Source: Multifurca ochricompacta
Lineage: Eukaryota; Basidiomycota; Agaricomycetes; Russulales; Russulaceae
DNA length: 64,000 bases
NCBI GenBank assembly: GCA_022496185.1
Contig: WTXG01000045.1
Location: 1-64,000 of the forward strand
Direction of reading: 5' to 3'
Every line of letters begins with the position of its first letter. Position 1 is the stretch's first letter. Below are positions 54,925 to 64,000 of the stretch, in pieces. The translations under genes and the position numbers were made by a program. The notes beneath the pieces are model-generated. The model saw nothing but the letters and a program-made list of their open reading frames with translations. It did no database searches and was not told where the DNA came from.

Positions 54925-55124
54925 TGTTACAACTCACTGTCGACTGCCTGGACAGTGGGTTGTATGCGAGGGGAAGGGATTTAGAAGTGGGCAAAAAGGT
55001 GAGAGTGAGGGTGAAAGTGCAAGAGAGACGAAGCAAACAGCTCAAGGACAAGGGATGAGAAGCCTTCCACAAGGTGGGGCTAATCTCCTAGGTAATCAGG
55101 AACCGGATCACAAGTGGACAGTCT
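54925..55124 (-). repeat. gypsy-2(-) 5' LTR, inner part
   Basis: The U5 side of the LTR, ending at AGTCT, where gypsy-1B is inserted. The rest of the LTR is at 62565-62940. Confidence 0.92.
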
Positions 55125-55702
55125 TGTTACGAACAGGGCCCAGTAGCCCTATTTTCTTCACTCTCCCCAACCGGGACCCCACTCGTCCACCGACCCTTCA
55201 TTTCCTCATTACGTCTCCCTCCTGGGACCCCTCACATGCGTTGCTTCCATCCCGTGACTGTTGTTTGGACTTGTATATCTACTGTTTGTCTATGATTGTC
55301 CTTTCTTATCTTCTTATCTTTATGACCGGACATTTACTTAATCCCCTATCAGAAGCCAGGCTTTACGCCATCCGCTTTCGCATCTTTGGGCTCACATGAC
55401 TCCGATATCCTTATCTATAGACACCCATCCATTTACATATATAAGTCCATCTTAGCTATGCTGTAGACTTCAGACTCGACTTATTGAATACATCGGTGTT
55501 CGTCTTTCGGACTTCCCCTTTGCAATCTCTGACTCGTCTGTCTCAGTGCTTTGGCACTCTCCGCTCAACATCGTCTTAGGGAACAGCCCCTTCGACTTTG
55601 ACTCATCCCTAAACTCCAAGAGGTCCTATTGACCTCTTATCTGAAACCCTTGACCAACGCTGTCACACAAGTTGTGCGGAACGTCCCACACCGGACGTAA
55701 CA
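55125..55702 (+). repeat. gypsy-1B 5' LTR
   Basis: 578 bp, TGTTACGAACAGGG...CGGACGTAACA. TATATAAG box at about 55438; AGACTCGACTT follows at the expected start. The PBS after the LTR reads AAGTCAAGTCT (55705-55715), one mismatch from perfect self-complementarity. Confidence 0.94.
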
Positions 55703-55721
55703 TCAAGTCAAGTCTCTCACA

Positions 55722-57226
55722 GTGGCTTCCAGCCGCAGTCAGACCCTCTTCCGAGAAGAACTCATCGAGCGCAGAGACGAGAATAATCTTTCACAGCAAG
55801 TACTTGGCTCTGCCGCGTGGAAAGACTTTGAAACCGAGTTTGGATACTACGTCTATCACGACGGAAGATACCAACCGGTAGAATACGACGACGAGAAAAG
55901 AGTTTGGTATTGTATCTGATACTCGGACAGTCGAAACTCTTGGGTCACAACCAGACCTGCCCCACCTGAATTTGGACTAGGCCCATGGAGAGAAAATCCT
56001 CCAGCCATCGTCACAGGACTCCGAACCTGAGGAGTACATAGAAGACCCCAGTGAAGAAGAAGCACCGGCATTAGCACGACTACGTTTCCGGTTGCACCCA
56101 CAGTTGTCACGTCCAGAGCCCCTGCTTTGACAACTCCCCAGATATCAGTACAATCCACAGACACCGTCACCTTATCCACCTACCCATGTCTACCATCGCC
56201 GCCCAACTTCCAGATCCCGCCCCGCCAGTCCCTGTGGCACCTCCACCAAACATTCCTCCCCATTGGGACGGCTGTCGGGAGTGTTACCCCAGACATTCAC
56301 AGGAGATCGCTCGCAGAGCAAGAAGTTCATGTTGGAGTTCACGACTTCAAGAACTTCAATCATGATGTCCCACAAATCGTCAACCCATTCCAGCGTGCCA
56401 ACCTGTTCCTTCGTTGATCCGAGGGGACGCGGTGGACGACTGGACGATGGAGCAGTTAGAATGGCTAAACGAGCAGGTTGAAAGCGGCGTCGTACCACAA
56501 GCGAAGGCCTTTGGGAGACCATCGCTGAAAGGTTCAAAGATGCCTTCACAGACGGGCAAGCCAAGCAGAAGCAGCCCGGGAGTTGAAATCCCTCAGAATG
56601 GAGAAAGGCGAATTAGATGCATACGTCGCCAAGTTCAGAAGTCTGGCCAATAGGGCCGGCTACGACATGGACGAGGAGGCCACACTGGATCTCTTCTCGC
56701 AGGGCTGCCCAACCCCTTGGTCAAAAATATTATACAGTTCCATCATCCCCATGATTGGGACACTTGGGTGGATGCTGCCCGGCGACAGCAGCAGGACTAT
56801 TTGGACTTCCAAACACGATTTGGAGTCGACACCAAGAAGGGAAAGACCCGAGATCAGTGGAAGGCGCCTTTGGAGTGAAACCTGCCCATCATACTCAGCG
56901 GGATCCAAATGCTATGGATACCTCTGCAGATCGGGCTCGAGCTCGGGCAGCACTTACAGAGACGAGCGGCAGACATAATGAAGGAGGGACGATGCTTCCG
57001 CTGCAGAGCATTGGGACATATGTCTCGAGATTGTCCCAAGAAGGAGCACGAGCCGCCACGGCAACCATCACACCAGAGAGCCCCGCTCAGAACAACCCGC
57101 CCACCGTGACAAAAGATCAAAGGAGGAAAAAGCCCAGGATATATGGGCTAATATGATGAAGGAGAGTGAGGAAGTACGCGCTATATTGGTGGAAAAAGCT
57201 TTCGCGAAAAAGGATTTTTGTTAGGC
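55722..57226 (+). pseudogene. gypsy-1B Gag, frameshifted
   Basis: The frame is open from GTG at 55722 (ASSRSQTLFREELIERRDEN) just after the PBS, with no upstream ATG, and the extension is shared with gypsy-1A. Capsid-type sequence follows in shifted frames (RGDAVDDWTMEQLEWL near 56420; RMEKGELDAYVAKFRSLANR near 56595). The knuckle CFRCRALGHMSRDC lies near 56990. It ends in TAG after GGATTTTTG, as in gypsy-1A. Confidence 0.85.
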
Positions 57227-60200
57227 TCAAACCCATCGGCCTGGGCACGAGCACTCCATGTTACTCTGTGTATGCTAGTCGATTCAAGTCATTGAAAATA
57301 CCAGTACATTTTGAAACTACACAGAGGACGGCCGACCGAGACATCTTAGTGGACTCTGGAGCCACGGACAATTTCATTCATCCACGACTAATACGAACAA
57401 TGGGCCTGGGAAGACTGGCACTTCCCCAGGAGAAGAATATCTGGAATATCAATGGAACGGCCAATCGTGCCGGAAAATCACCCATTATACAGACCTAAAA
57501 GTCCAAGTTGGAGAAATAACAAAAGTCATTCGCTTCCTGATTACGGATCTAGGCGATGAGGACCTCATCTTGGGATATCCATGGCTTGCGGCTTTTGAAC
57601 CAAAAATTAATTGGGCTGATGTGACCATGGATAAGGACTCGTATCCAACCATTATCACATCGTTGGGTTATGATTATGCGATCAGGCATCCAGTAATCAG
57701 AACTACACAAACGGAAGAAAGGGAAGACCCTGGTCGGTGTTATGCCACCAAAGCATCAGAATTGGCCCAGAAGGCTGTGCAGGGACAAGCTGAGAAAACT
57801 TACCAGGACGTGTACCAAGCGTCTATCAACGGCACTGGAAGGTATTCTCCGAGGAAGAATCACATCGCTTCCCCCCAGAGCGACCATGGGACCACGCCAT
57901 TGACTTCCTCCCAGACACCCAGCCGCTATAGACTGTAAAGTCTACCCATTGTCCCAAACCGAACAGGTGGCACTTACGGAATTCCTTGAGGAACATTTAG
58001 CCAAGGGATACATTCGCCCATCCAAGTCGCAGTACGCCTCGCCCTTCTTCTTTATCAAAAAGAAGGATGGCAAGCTGCGACCAGTCCAGGACTACCGGAA
58101 AATAACATGTATACGGTGAAAAATGCCTATCCCCTGCCTCTCATTTCCGAACTCATCAACACCATGCGGGATAAATCCCTCTTCTCAAAAATGGATGTGC
58201 GATGGGGTTACAACAATGTTAGAATCAGGGAAGGCGACCAGTGTAAAGCGGCATTCAAAACGAACCAAGGATGTTTGAGCCAAACGTTATGTTCTTCGGG
58301 CTCACTAATTCACCGGCAACGTTCCAATCCATGATGAATCACATCTTCTGAGATCTCATCCTCACCGGCGAAGTAGTAGTCTATATGGACGACATCTTGG
58401 TTGCTACTGCCAATGATCTGAACACCACCGAGAACGAGTACACCAGGTGCTTGACATACTGCATGAACATGATTTGTACCTCAACCCGCAAAATGCTCCT
58501 TCGAACAACAGAGCGTTGAGTACTTGGGAGTGATTCTAGAGGGAGGACAAGTGCGTATGGACCCTGTCAAGGTACAAGGAATCCAGGAATGGCTGACGCC
58601 GACTTGTGTAAAGGATGTCCGATCCTTTATTGGATTCTGTAACTTCTACCGGCGTTTGTTAAAGGATTTCGGGCATAGCACGACCCCTCAATGACCTCCT
58701 AAAGAAGGATGTGCCATGGCATTGGAAACCAACAACAACAAGCATTCGAACGGATTAGAGACCTGGTCGGCTCAGAACCAGTACTCATTCAACCTGACCT
58801 GAGTCGCCCCTTCGAGCTAGAAGTAGATGCCTCCCATTTCGCGAATGGAGCAGTATTGTACAAAGGGACAATTCGCAAGTACCGCACCCAGTGGCATATT
58901 ACTCGGAAACCTTTTCATCCGCGGAACGAAATTACGACATTTGGGATAGGGAACTCCTAGCCATAGTCAAGGCACTACGACATTGGCGACCGTACCTCGC
59001 GGGATCCTCACAAAACCATCATCTACACTGATCATTCCAACTTGTTGTACTGGAAGGAGCCCCACAAGATCAGCTGACGCGTAGCACGAGAGGTCCTCGA
59101 GCTTGAGGAATATGACTTTATCCTGAAGCACATTGCAGGAAGTCAGAATGCGCGAGCAGATGCACTATCACGAAGGCCAGACATGCATACAGGGGAAGAT
59201 GACAATGACCACATAACTGTCCTCCCCGAGGAGGTGTTCGCAAAGACAGCCGTAGTCAGCCTCCATGACATGGACCTGTGGGCACAAGTCTCACAAAATA
59301 TGAACCCAGAACTATGCCGACGTGGGCTGATGCCCACAACCTGAAAGAGGTTAACGGTCTTTGGTGGAAGGATGGAGATTGACTCGTTGTCACCGGTGGC
59401 GACAACATTAAGAGGGGGGTGATCCATTTTCACCACGACCTCCCTCTGCTGGTCACCCAGGCATTGCCAATACTTATGCCCTCGCCAAACGTGATTACTG
59501 GTGGCCCAACATGAAAAAGGACGTCGAAGACTACGTGAAAGGGTGCGCAGACTGCCAGGCTAACAAAGTGAATACACACCCACACCCTCCGGCAATGTTT
59601 CCCATTACCCCTACTGCGTCCTACCATTCCAAACAATCGCCATGGATTTCATAGTCAAACTACCCAACTCTAGAGGCTTTGACTCCATCTTGACTATCAC
59701 CGACCACGACTACTCCAAAGCAGCGCTCTTCATACCCTGCAAGGAGTCCATCACAGCAGAGGGAGTGGCCAAGCTCTATCTTGACCACGTTTATCGACAC
59801 TATGGCCTCCCAGAAAAGATCATCTCTGACCGAGACCCACGCTTCACTTCGACGTTCGCCAGAGCGTTATGCAAGGTTCTGGACATACAACAAAACATCT
59901 CAACAGCCTACCACCCCCAAACAGATGGACAGTCGGAACGCACCAATCAATGGTTAGAGCAGTACCTTCGATTCTGGTGCAATGGACGACAGGACGACTG
60001 GGCGGATTGGCTGGCAACAGCGGAGTTCGCACATAACTCCTGGCCTAACGGCACGACGAGAACCCCCCCATTTTCCCTTATCATGGGTTGGGTACCATGC
60101 ACCACATGGACTGATAAGCCAACCAATGTCCCCACAACCGCACAACGGCTCAGCCAATGGGATGAGATCCGGAAATCGGCCAATGAAAATCTGTTGAAGG

Positions 60201-60656
60201 CACAGCGAACCTTATCGGATAAACCCTCGAACTTCACACCTTATCGAGCCAATGAACAGGTTTGGCTGGAAGGGAAGCACATCCAAACGTCACACCCCAC
60301 GGCTAAGTTGGCACCCCGACGTCACGGACCCTTCCGAATCACAAGGAAACTATCGGATGTGTCATATGAACTCGAACTCCCCCCTACATGGAAGATCCAC
60401 CCAGTCTTCCATGCGAAGCTTCTGACACCATACAAAGAAACGTCCATTCATGGGGAAAACTTCCCAAGACCGCCACCAGAACTAGTTGATGGAGAAGCAG
60501 AGTGGGAAGTGGAGCGGATTTGAACTCCGCTTATCGAGGCCGAGGGCGCAAACTACATTACCTGATCAAGTGGAAGGGATTCCCAGACTCTGACAACTCG
60601 TGGGAACCAGCCGGGAATATCTTTGCCCCAGACTTGATCATGGAGTTCCACTTATG
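57200..60656 (+). pseudogene. gypsy-1B Pol: protease, RT, RNase H, integrase, chromodomain
   Basis: Protease ILVDSGATDNFIHP (about 57345), RT ([15 protein letters not shown] near 58065; YMDDIL near 58385), RNase H ([14 protein letters not shown] near 58810), integrase core from 59642 (MDFIVKLP; SDRDPRF; SERTNQWLEQYL) and chromodomain (WEVERI; YLIKWKGFPDSDNSWEP near 60570). Frameshifts are frequent before 59640. TGA codons at 58349, 59075 and 59380 replace arginine CGA of gypsy-1A. The integrase part is uninterrupted for 293 codons. A further TGA, at 60655, replaces the CGA in HLRHPQAP near the C-terminus. Confidence 0.9.
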
Positions 60657-60756
60657 ACATCCTCAGGCGCCCAGAAACAGTTAAAAGGAGAGCAAACCCC
60701 CAACGTTTCTTCCCCAGAACAAAGCTTTATCAGCTACGTCCTAACCACAAACCAAC

Positions 60757-61948
60757 ATGTCCTCTTCCTTCATTGCTGCCTCCGCTGCTATTGACACCTT
60801 TGCCGCCACTACGGTGGTTGTGGAAGCTTTCCCTTCCGCTCATCCCTCTACTCATCCTGCCTCTCCCATCGACTACGAAGCTGCTGAAGAGCGTGTTAAA
60901 ACCAATCGCCCAATCCGAACGACGACTTCACCCACTCTGAAGAACCCCATCCAAACGACCTCCTTGACATGGAGCAAGACGACGACGTACCCGAGTTTCC
61001 ATTCTTTGCCAACAACCCAAACTCTTCCATGTACTTCCCACTTGAAATCACAATGGCTGGTGGAACAAAAGAAATAGCTAAGTACATATTCTACACCAAT
61101 GGAGGGATGGATGTCGCCGGCTGCATGAAAAAGGATGGGCCTGTGTATGGGGCCCCAGTCTACTTGGAAGAGCGATACACAGGTCGTCTTCACCACACGA
61201 TGAGCGACGAACAGCTGGGACGTCTTGCAGCTGACGACCCTCGAGCCTTCGCAATCGATGAGGTGTTGAACGACATGCGACTCCCACGTCTCAAGGCTGA
61301 AGTGATGAGACTGCAGAAGACCCTCGCACTTCGCACCACGCTCAACACCCAGTATAAGGAATATGCAAAGCAGATGACAAGGCTCACGAGAGGCATGTTC
61401 CAAGTCGAGCAGGAGTTGACGGAGATTCGGAAAAGGTTGGAGAGAGGGGACACATATCAGACCATTGCAGAGAGGTACGCCGACACATACGCCCGACCCC
61501 TTCCCCCACGATCGTTAGGAGCGGCACCACAACTGCTGCCGAACCGATTCGAGATGCCGCGGATGCATGAGAATCCCCGAGGAGAAACTTGCTGGCGATG
61601 CGACAGCAGATACCACATCAGCTGGAACTGCCCCCTCAATCGCAAATGGTGTCGCCACTGCCGAAGCAACCTCCACTGGAGCAGATTCTGCATCTTCCGA
61701 CGACTGGGAGTCGCTCCCACCATTGTCAACCCTTCAGGATGGTGTGGAAAATGTCTACGACACAATGCGGGACATCGCGAGCTCGACTGTCCAGTGTACG
61801 ACCTGTGTCGCCAGTGTGGACGGCGCGGCCCATACGGTTTCCTGCGTACACACCAATGCGCAGCCGAAGAAACCTACACCATGGAGGATCGAATCTGGCG
61901 GATGATTATGTGGACTTGGTACAGGATGATGATGGTGCGCATTTCTAG
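60757..61948 (+). pseudogene. gypsy-1B ORF3: accessory zinc-knuckle protein
   Basis: Start MSSSFIAASAAIDTFAATT at 60757, collinear with gypsy-1A ORF3. Frameshifts near 60890 and 61885; between them it is uninterrupted. Zinc motifs: CWRCDSRYHISWNC (about 61590), CRHCRSNLHWSRFC (about 61650), CGKCLRHNAGHRELDC (about 61742), then CRQC...HQC (about 61808). All knuckle Cys and His residues are identical in the two copies, although the copies differ elsewhere. The position, after the integrase stop and before the PPT, is where env-like ORFs sit in other retroelements, but no membrane segment is seen. Confidence 0.75.
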
Positions 61949-61979
61949 CTGGGTCAGCTCGAACCAGAAGGGAGGGTGA

Positions 61980-62559
61980 TGTTACGAACAGGGCCCAGTA
62001 GCCCTATTTTCTTCACTCTCCCCAACCGGGACCCCACTCATCCACCGACCCTTCATTTCCTCATTACGTCTCCCTCCTGGGACCCCTCACATGCGTTGCT
62101 TCCATCCCCGTGACTGTTGTTTGGACTTGTATATCTACTGTTTGTCTATGATTGTCCTTTCTTATCTTCTTATCTTTATGACCGGACATTTACTTAATCC
62201 CCTATCAGAAGCCAGGCTTTACACCGTCCGCTTTCGCATCTTTGGGCCACATGACTCCGATATCCTTATCTATAGACGCCCATCCATTTACGTATATAAG
62301 TCCATCTTAGCTATGCTGTAGACTTCAGACTCGACTTATTGAATACATCGGTGTTTGTCTTTCGGACTTCCCTTTGCAATCTCTGACTCGTCTGTCTCAG
62401 TGCTTTTGGCACTCTCCGCTCAACATCGTCTTAGGGAACAGCCCCTTCGACTTTGACTCATCCCCTAAAACTCCAAGAGGTCCTATTGACCTCTTATCTG
62501 AAACCCTTGACCAACGCTGTCGCACAAGTCGTGCGGAACGTCCCACACCGGACGTAACA
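61980..62559 (+). repeat. gypsy-1B 3' LTR
   Basis: 580 bp preceded by PPT AGAAGGGAGGGTGA. Followed by AGTCT. Confidence 0.94.
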
Positions 62560-62564
62560 AGTCT

Positions 62565-62940
62565 GGAGCTGTCCATTCTATTCCCAAAGGGTTTATATAC
62601 GTAATTACAACCGGGACTTTGGTCTGTGCACCACTTTAGGGGAGGTTAACTTCGCTTTAACTCCCTACTGATCCACCAATGAGAATAGCCCCACTTTTGG
62701 GCTTAGAAATCCGCAGTCCGCAGTCCGCAGTTTGTGGACTGCTGTTTAGGCATTGTGGGGTTCTGTTAGTACTCTTCCCACAGGTCTCCAATTTGGCAGG
62801 AGTCCGGCCCTGGTCCGGACCGGCCCTTCTCTGGTCTTAATCTAGGGTTATCTTCGTTTCTGAGGGTTTTACAAGGTCTCTGGGAGCGTCTGAGGATTTC
62901 TGGGGGGTCAGGAGGTTTTCTAGGGTGTCAGTTCATGACA
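62565..62940 (-). repeat. gypsy-2(-) 5' LTR, outer part
   Basis: Resumes the LTR at GGAGCTGTCC. It contains the TATATAAACCC box and runs to the tip (minus-strand TGTCATGAAC). The outer flank is CTGTG. Confidence 0.92.
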
Positions 62941-62941
62941 C

Positions 62942-63543
62942 TGTGACGGTTTGCGATGTTTTTGTGACACAGGTTGTGACGAGAATGTGACGGTTTTCGA
63001 GTCGCACGTGCGCACGCATTCGGTTTTGAGTTTCTAATCTCTGCCCTCGAGTCATGTGACAAGGGGCTGACATTACTTATCATTTGCTTGTTTAAGTGCA
63101 CATCATGCTTGTGCTACAGAGGGTGCAACCCCTCTTATTACTTCTCATCTCAGCTCAGGGCATAACCCCTGGAGCATATGGTTACTTGGATACATGTTGG
63201 AACCTTCTAGTTAGCTTACATTTACTGATTGTGCCTCACTCAAGATGTACTTAAGCTACTAGATTTACTGAGACAGACCTTAAGTCTGTTCTCTTGTACC
63301 TAATACAGGTGTATTCGACTTCACAAAGACCCCCTTGAACTCCCTAAGTAGCAGCTTGGAGAGCCTTCTTCCCCAGTGACTTTAGCAGGGCTGATTGCCA
63401 CTGCTCTCGACTCGTTTCCTGCATGCGCCCCCTGTCACGGCTCTATTTTATTTTTCCTTTTCTTTTCTCCCCTTTGGATCACATGACTGTGGGAAGATTA
63501 CCCAGCAGTCTCAACACGTGATCATGGGAATGTAGTCGTGACA
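62942..63543 (+). repeat. gypsy-3 LTR (proposed)
   Basis: Starts TGTGACGG; its first four bases are also present at 47108-47111 because gypsy-2(-) inserted there. The middle part matches the solo LTR at 49888-50454 (GAGACAGACCTTAAGTCTGT; CTTGGAGAGCCTTC). The end is placed at GTCGTGACA because that resembles the other LTR's tip and is followed by TGGACC, a plausible PBS start. The right boundary is the weak point. Confidence 0.5.
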
Positions 63544-64000
63544 TGGACCATGTGACCGAGTCACATGTAATAGTCACATGCTGCTTAGTCAGCACAAGAG
63601 CCACTCAACAATAACAAGTCGATTCTCTATTGTGTTTACCACAATAAGCAAAGCCCCACAGTTTGGATGGTTCTAGACCAAGTGGAGCTGCTATCAAGAT
63701 AAGAGGAGTCCAGCCTAGAAGGTTCTAGGTAAGTGGAGCTCTAGATAAGGGCCCAGGTTGGGCCATGGCCAATTTTAGCACAGAATCACATGTATCAGTA
63801 GATAGACGTGTTCCAGACCTAAGGGCTAGACTACATATCAGTTATCTACTCCACAATGACATCATTATGACATCACATTGTGGAGCATGATCAGTCAGCA
63901 GAGTAAAGCAGCTTACGAATCACAAAGATAAGGCTCAGTCAGCAATACAGCTGACTGATACTTGCTGATTCTTGCTTACACCTACTGCTTACCTCGTTAC
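63544..64000 (+). other. Probable gypsy-3 interior, non-coding start
   Basis: Begins TGGACCATGTGACCGAG. Contains repeated CACATG/CATGTG words and TGACATCATTATGACATCA (about 63857-63875). No ORF recognised before the window ends. Confidence 0.4.

Larger units (their letters stand above)
55125..62559 (+). mobile_element. gypsy-1B: complete Ty3/gypsy chromovirus
   Basis: 7435 bp flanked by AGTCT (55120-55124 and 62560-62564). LTRs 55125-55702 and 61980-62559 are very similar. Same gene order as gypsy-1A: gag, pol, ORF3. It carries many one-base indels and four CGA to TGA changes relative to gypsy-1A (58349, 59075, 59380, 60655), while having CGA at each of gypsy-1A's stops. Confidence 0.93.
47112..62940 (-). 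mobile_element. gypsy-2(-): complete Ty3/gypsy chromovirus with two insertions
   Basis: Flanked by CTGTG (47107-47111 and 62941-62945). Removing gypsy-1B (55125-62564) and the solo LTR (49888-50459) leaves about 7.8 kb. The LTRs are 575 and about 576 bp. Order on the minus strand: 5' LTR, self-primer site, ORF1, ORF2, nucleocapsid ORF, protease-RT-RNase H-integrase-chromodomain, PPT, 3' LTR. Unusually, no capsid domain is recognisable, and two orphan ORFs occupy its place. Confidence 0.9.

Overview
The window is a dense nest of retrotransposons and a DNA transposon from a eukaryotic, most probably filamentous fungal genome. An agaricomycete-like basidiomycete is my guess, and it is inference only. 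The grounds are Ty3/gypsy chromoviruses with a C-terminal chromodomain, several Ty1/copia families with about 0.5 kb LTRs, Tc1-like relics and AT-rich non-coding host DNA. I see no rRNA, tRNA gene, bacterial operon or CRISPR array, and no securely identified host gene. Element names (copia-1/2/3, gypsy-1/2/3/4, Palin-Tc1) are mine.

Layout. (1) 1-939: half of a palindromic Tc1-like element inserted at a TA in a minus-strand copia-1 copy (942-4490). (2) 4491-7144: host-like DNA with one solo gypsy-1 LTR (5474-6051) and one weak candidate gene (6112-6422). (3) 7145-30426: one copia-2 element, spread over 23 kb by nested insertions: a second Palin-Tc1 (7962-9555) fused to a partial gypsy-4 LTR (9558-10692), a complete gypsy-1 on the minus strand (11110-18578), a complete copia-3 on the minus strand (18598-23869), and a solo gypsy-4 LTR (26651-27976). 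(4) 30427-31336: spacer and two LTR pieces. (5) 31337-33929, resumed at 46949-47107: a plus-strand gypsy-2 fragment, split by a 13,014-bp copia-1 composite (33930-46943). (6) 47112-62940: a complete minus-strand gypsy-2, carrying a solo gypsy-3-type LTR in its reverse transcriptase and a complete plus-strand gypsy-1 (55125-62559) in its 5' LTR. (7) 62942-64000: a gypsy-3 LTR and the start of its interior.

Most insertions close on 5-bp target-site duplications that I can read: ATCGA, GAGTG, TCTCA, CTTTG, GTAGA, ACTTG, AGATG, GGAGG, AGTCT and CTGTG. The relative order of events can therefore be rebuilt.

Three points stand out. The copia-1 composite has the junctions expected of a cDNA that integrated into itself (inversion, intact LTR tips, GAGTG duplicated in inverted orientation) and then recombined into a resident copy. 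Gypsy-1 carries a third ORF after pol with four zinc-knuckle-like motifs. Both gypsy-1 and gypsy-2 show the signature of Tf1/sushi-type self-priming, while all three copia families appear to use the anticodon half of initiator tRNA-Met. Most in-frame stops compared between the two gypsy-1 copies are CGA to TGA, pointing to CpG deamination in methylated repeats.
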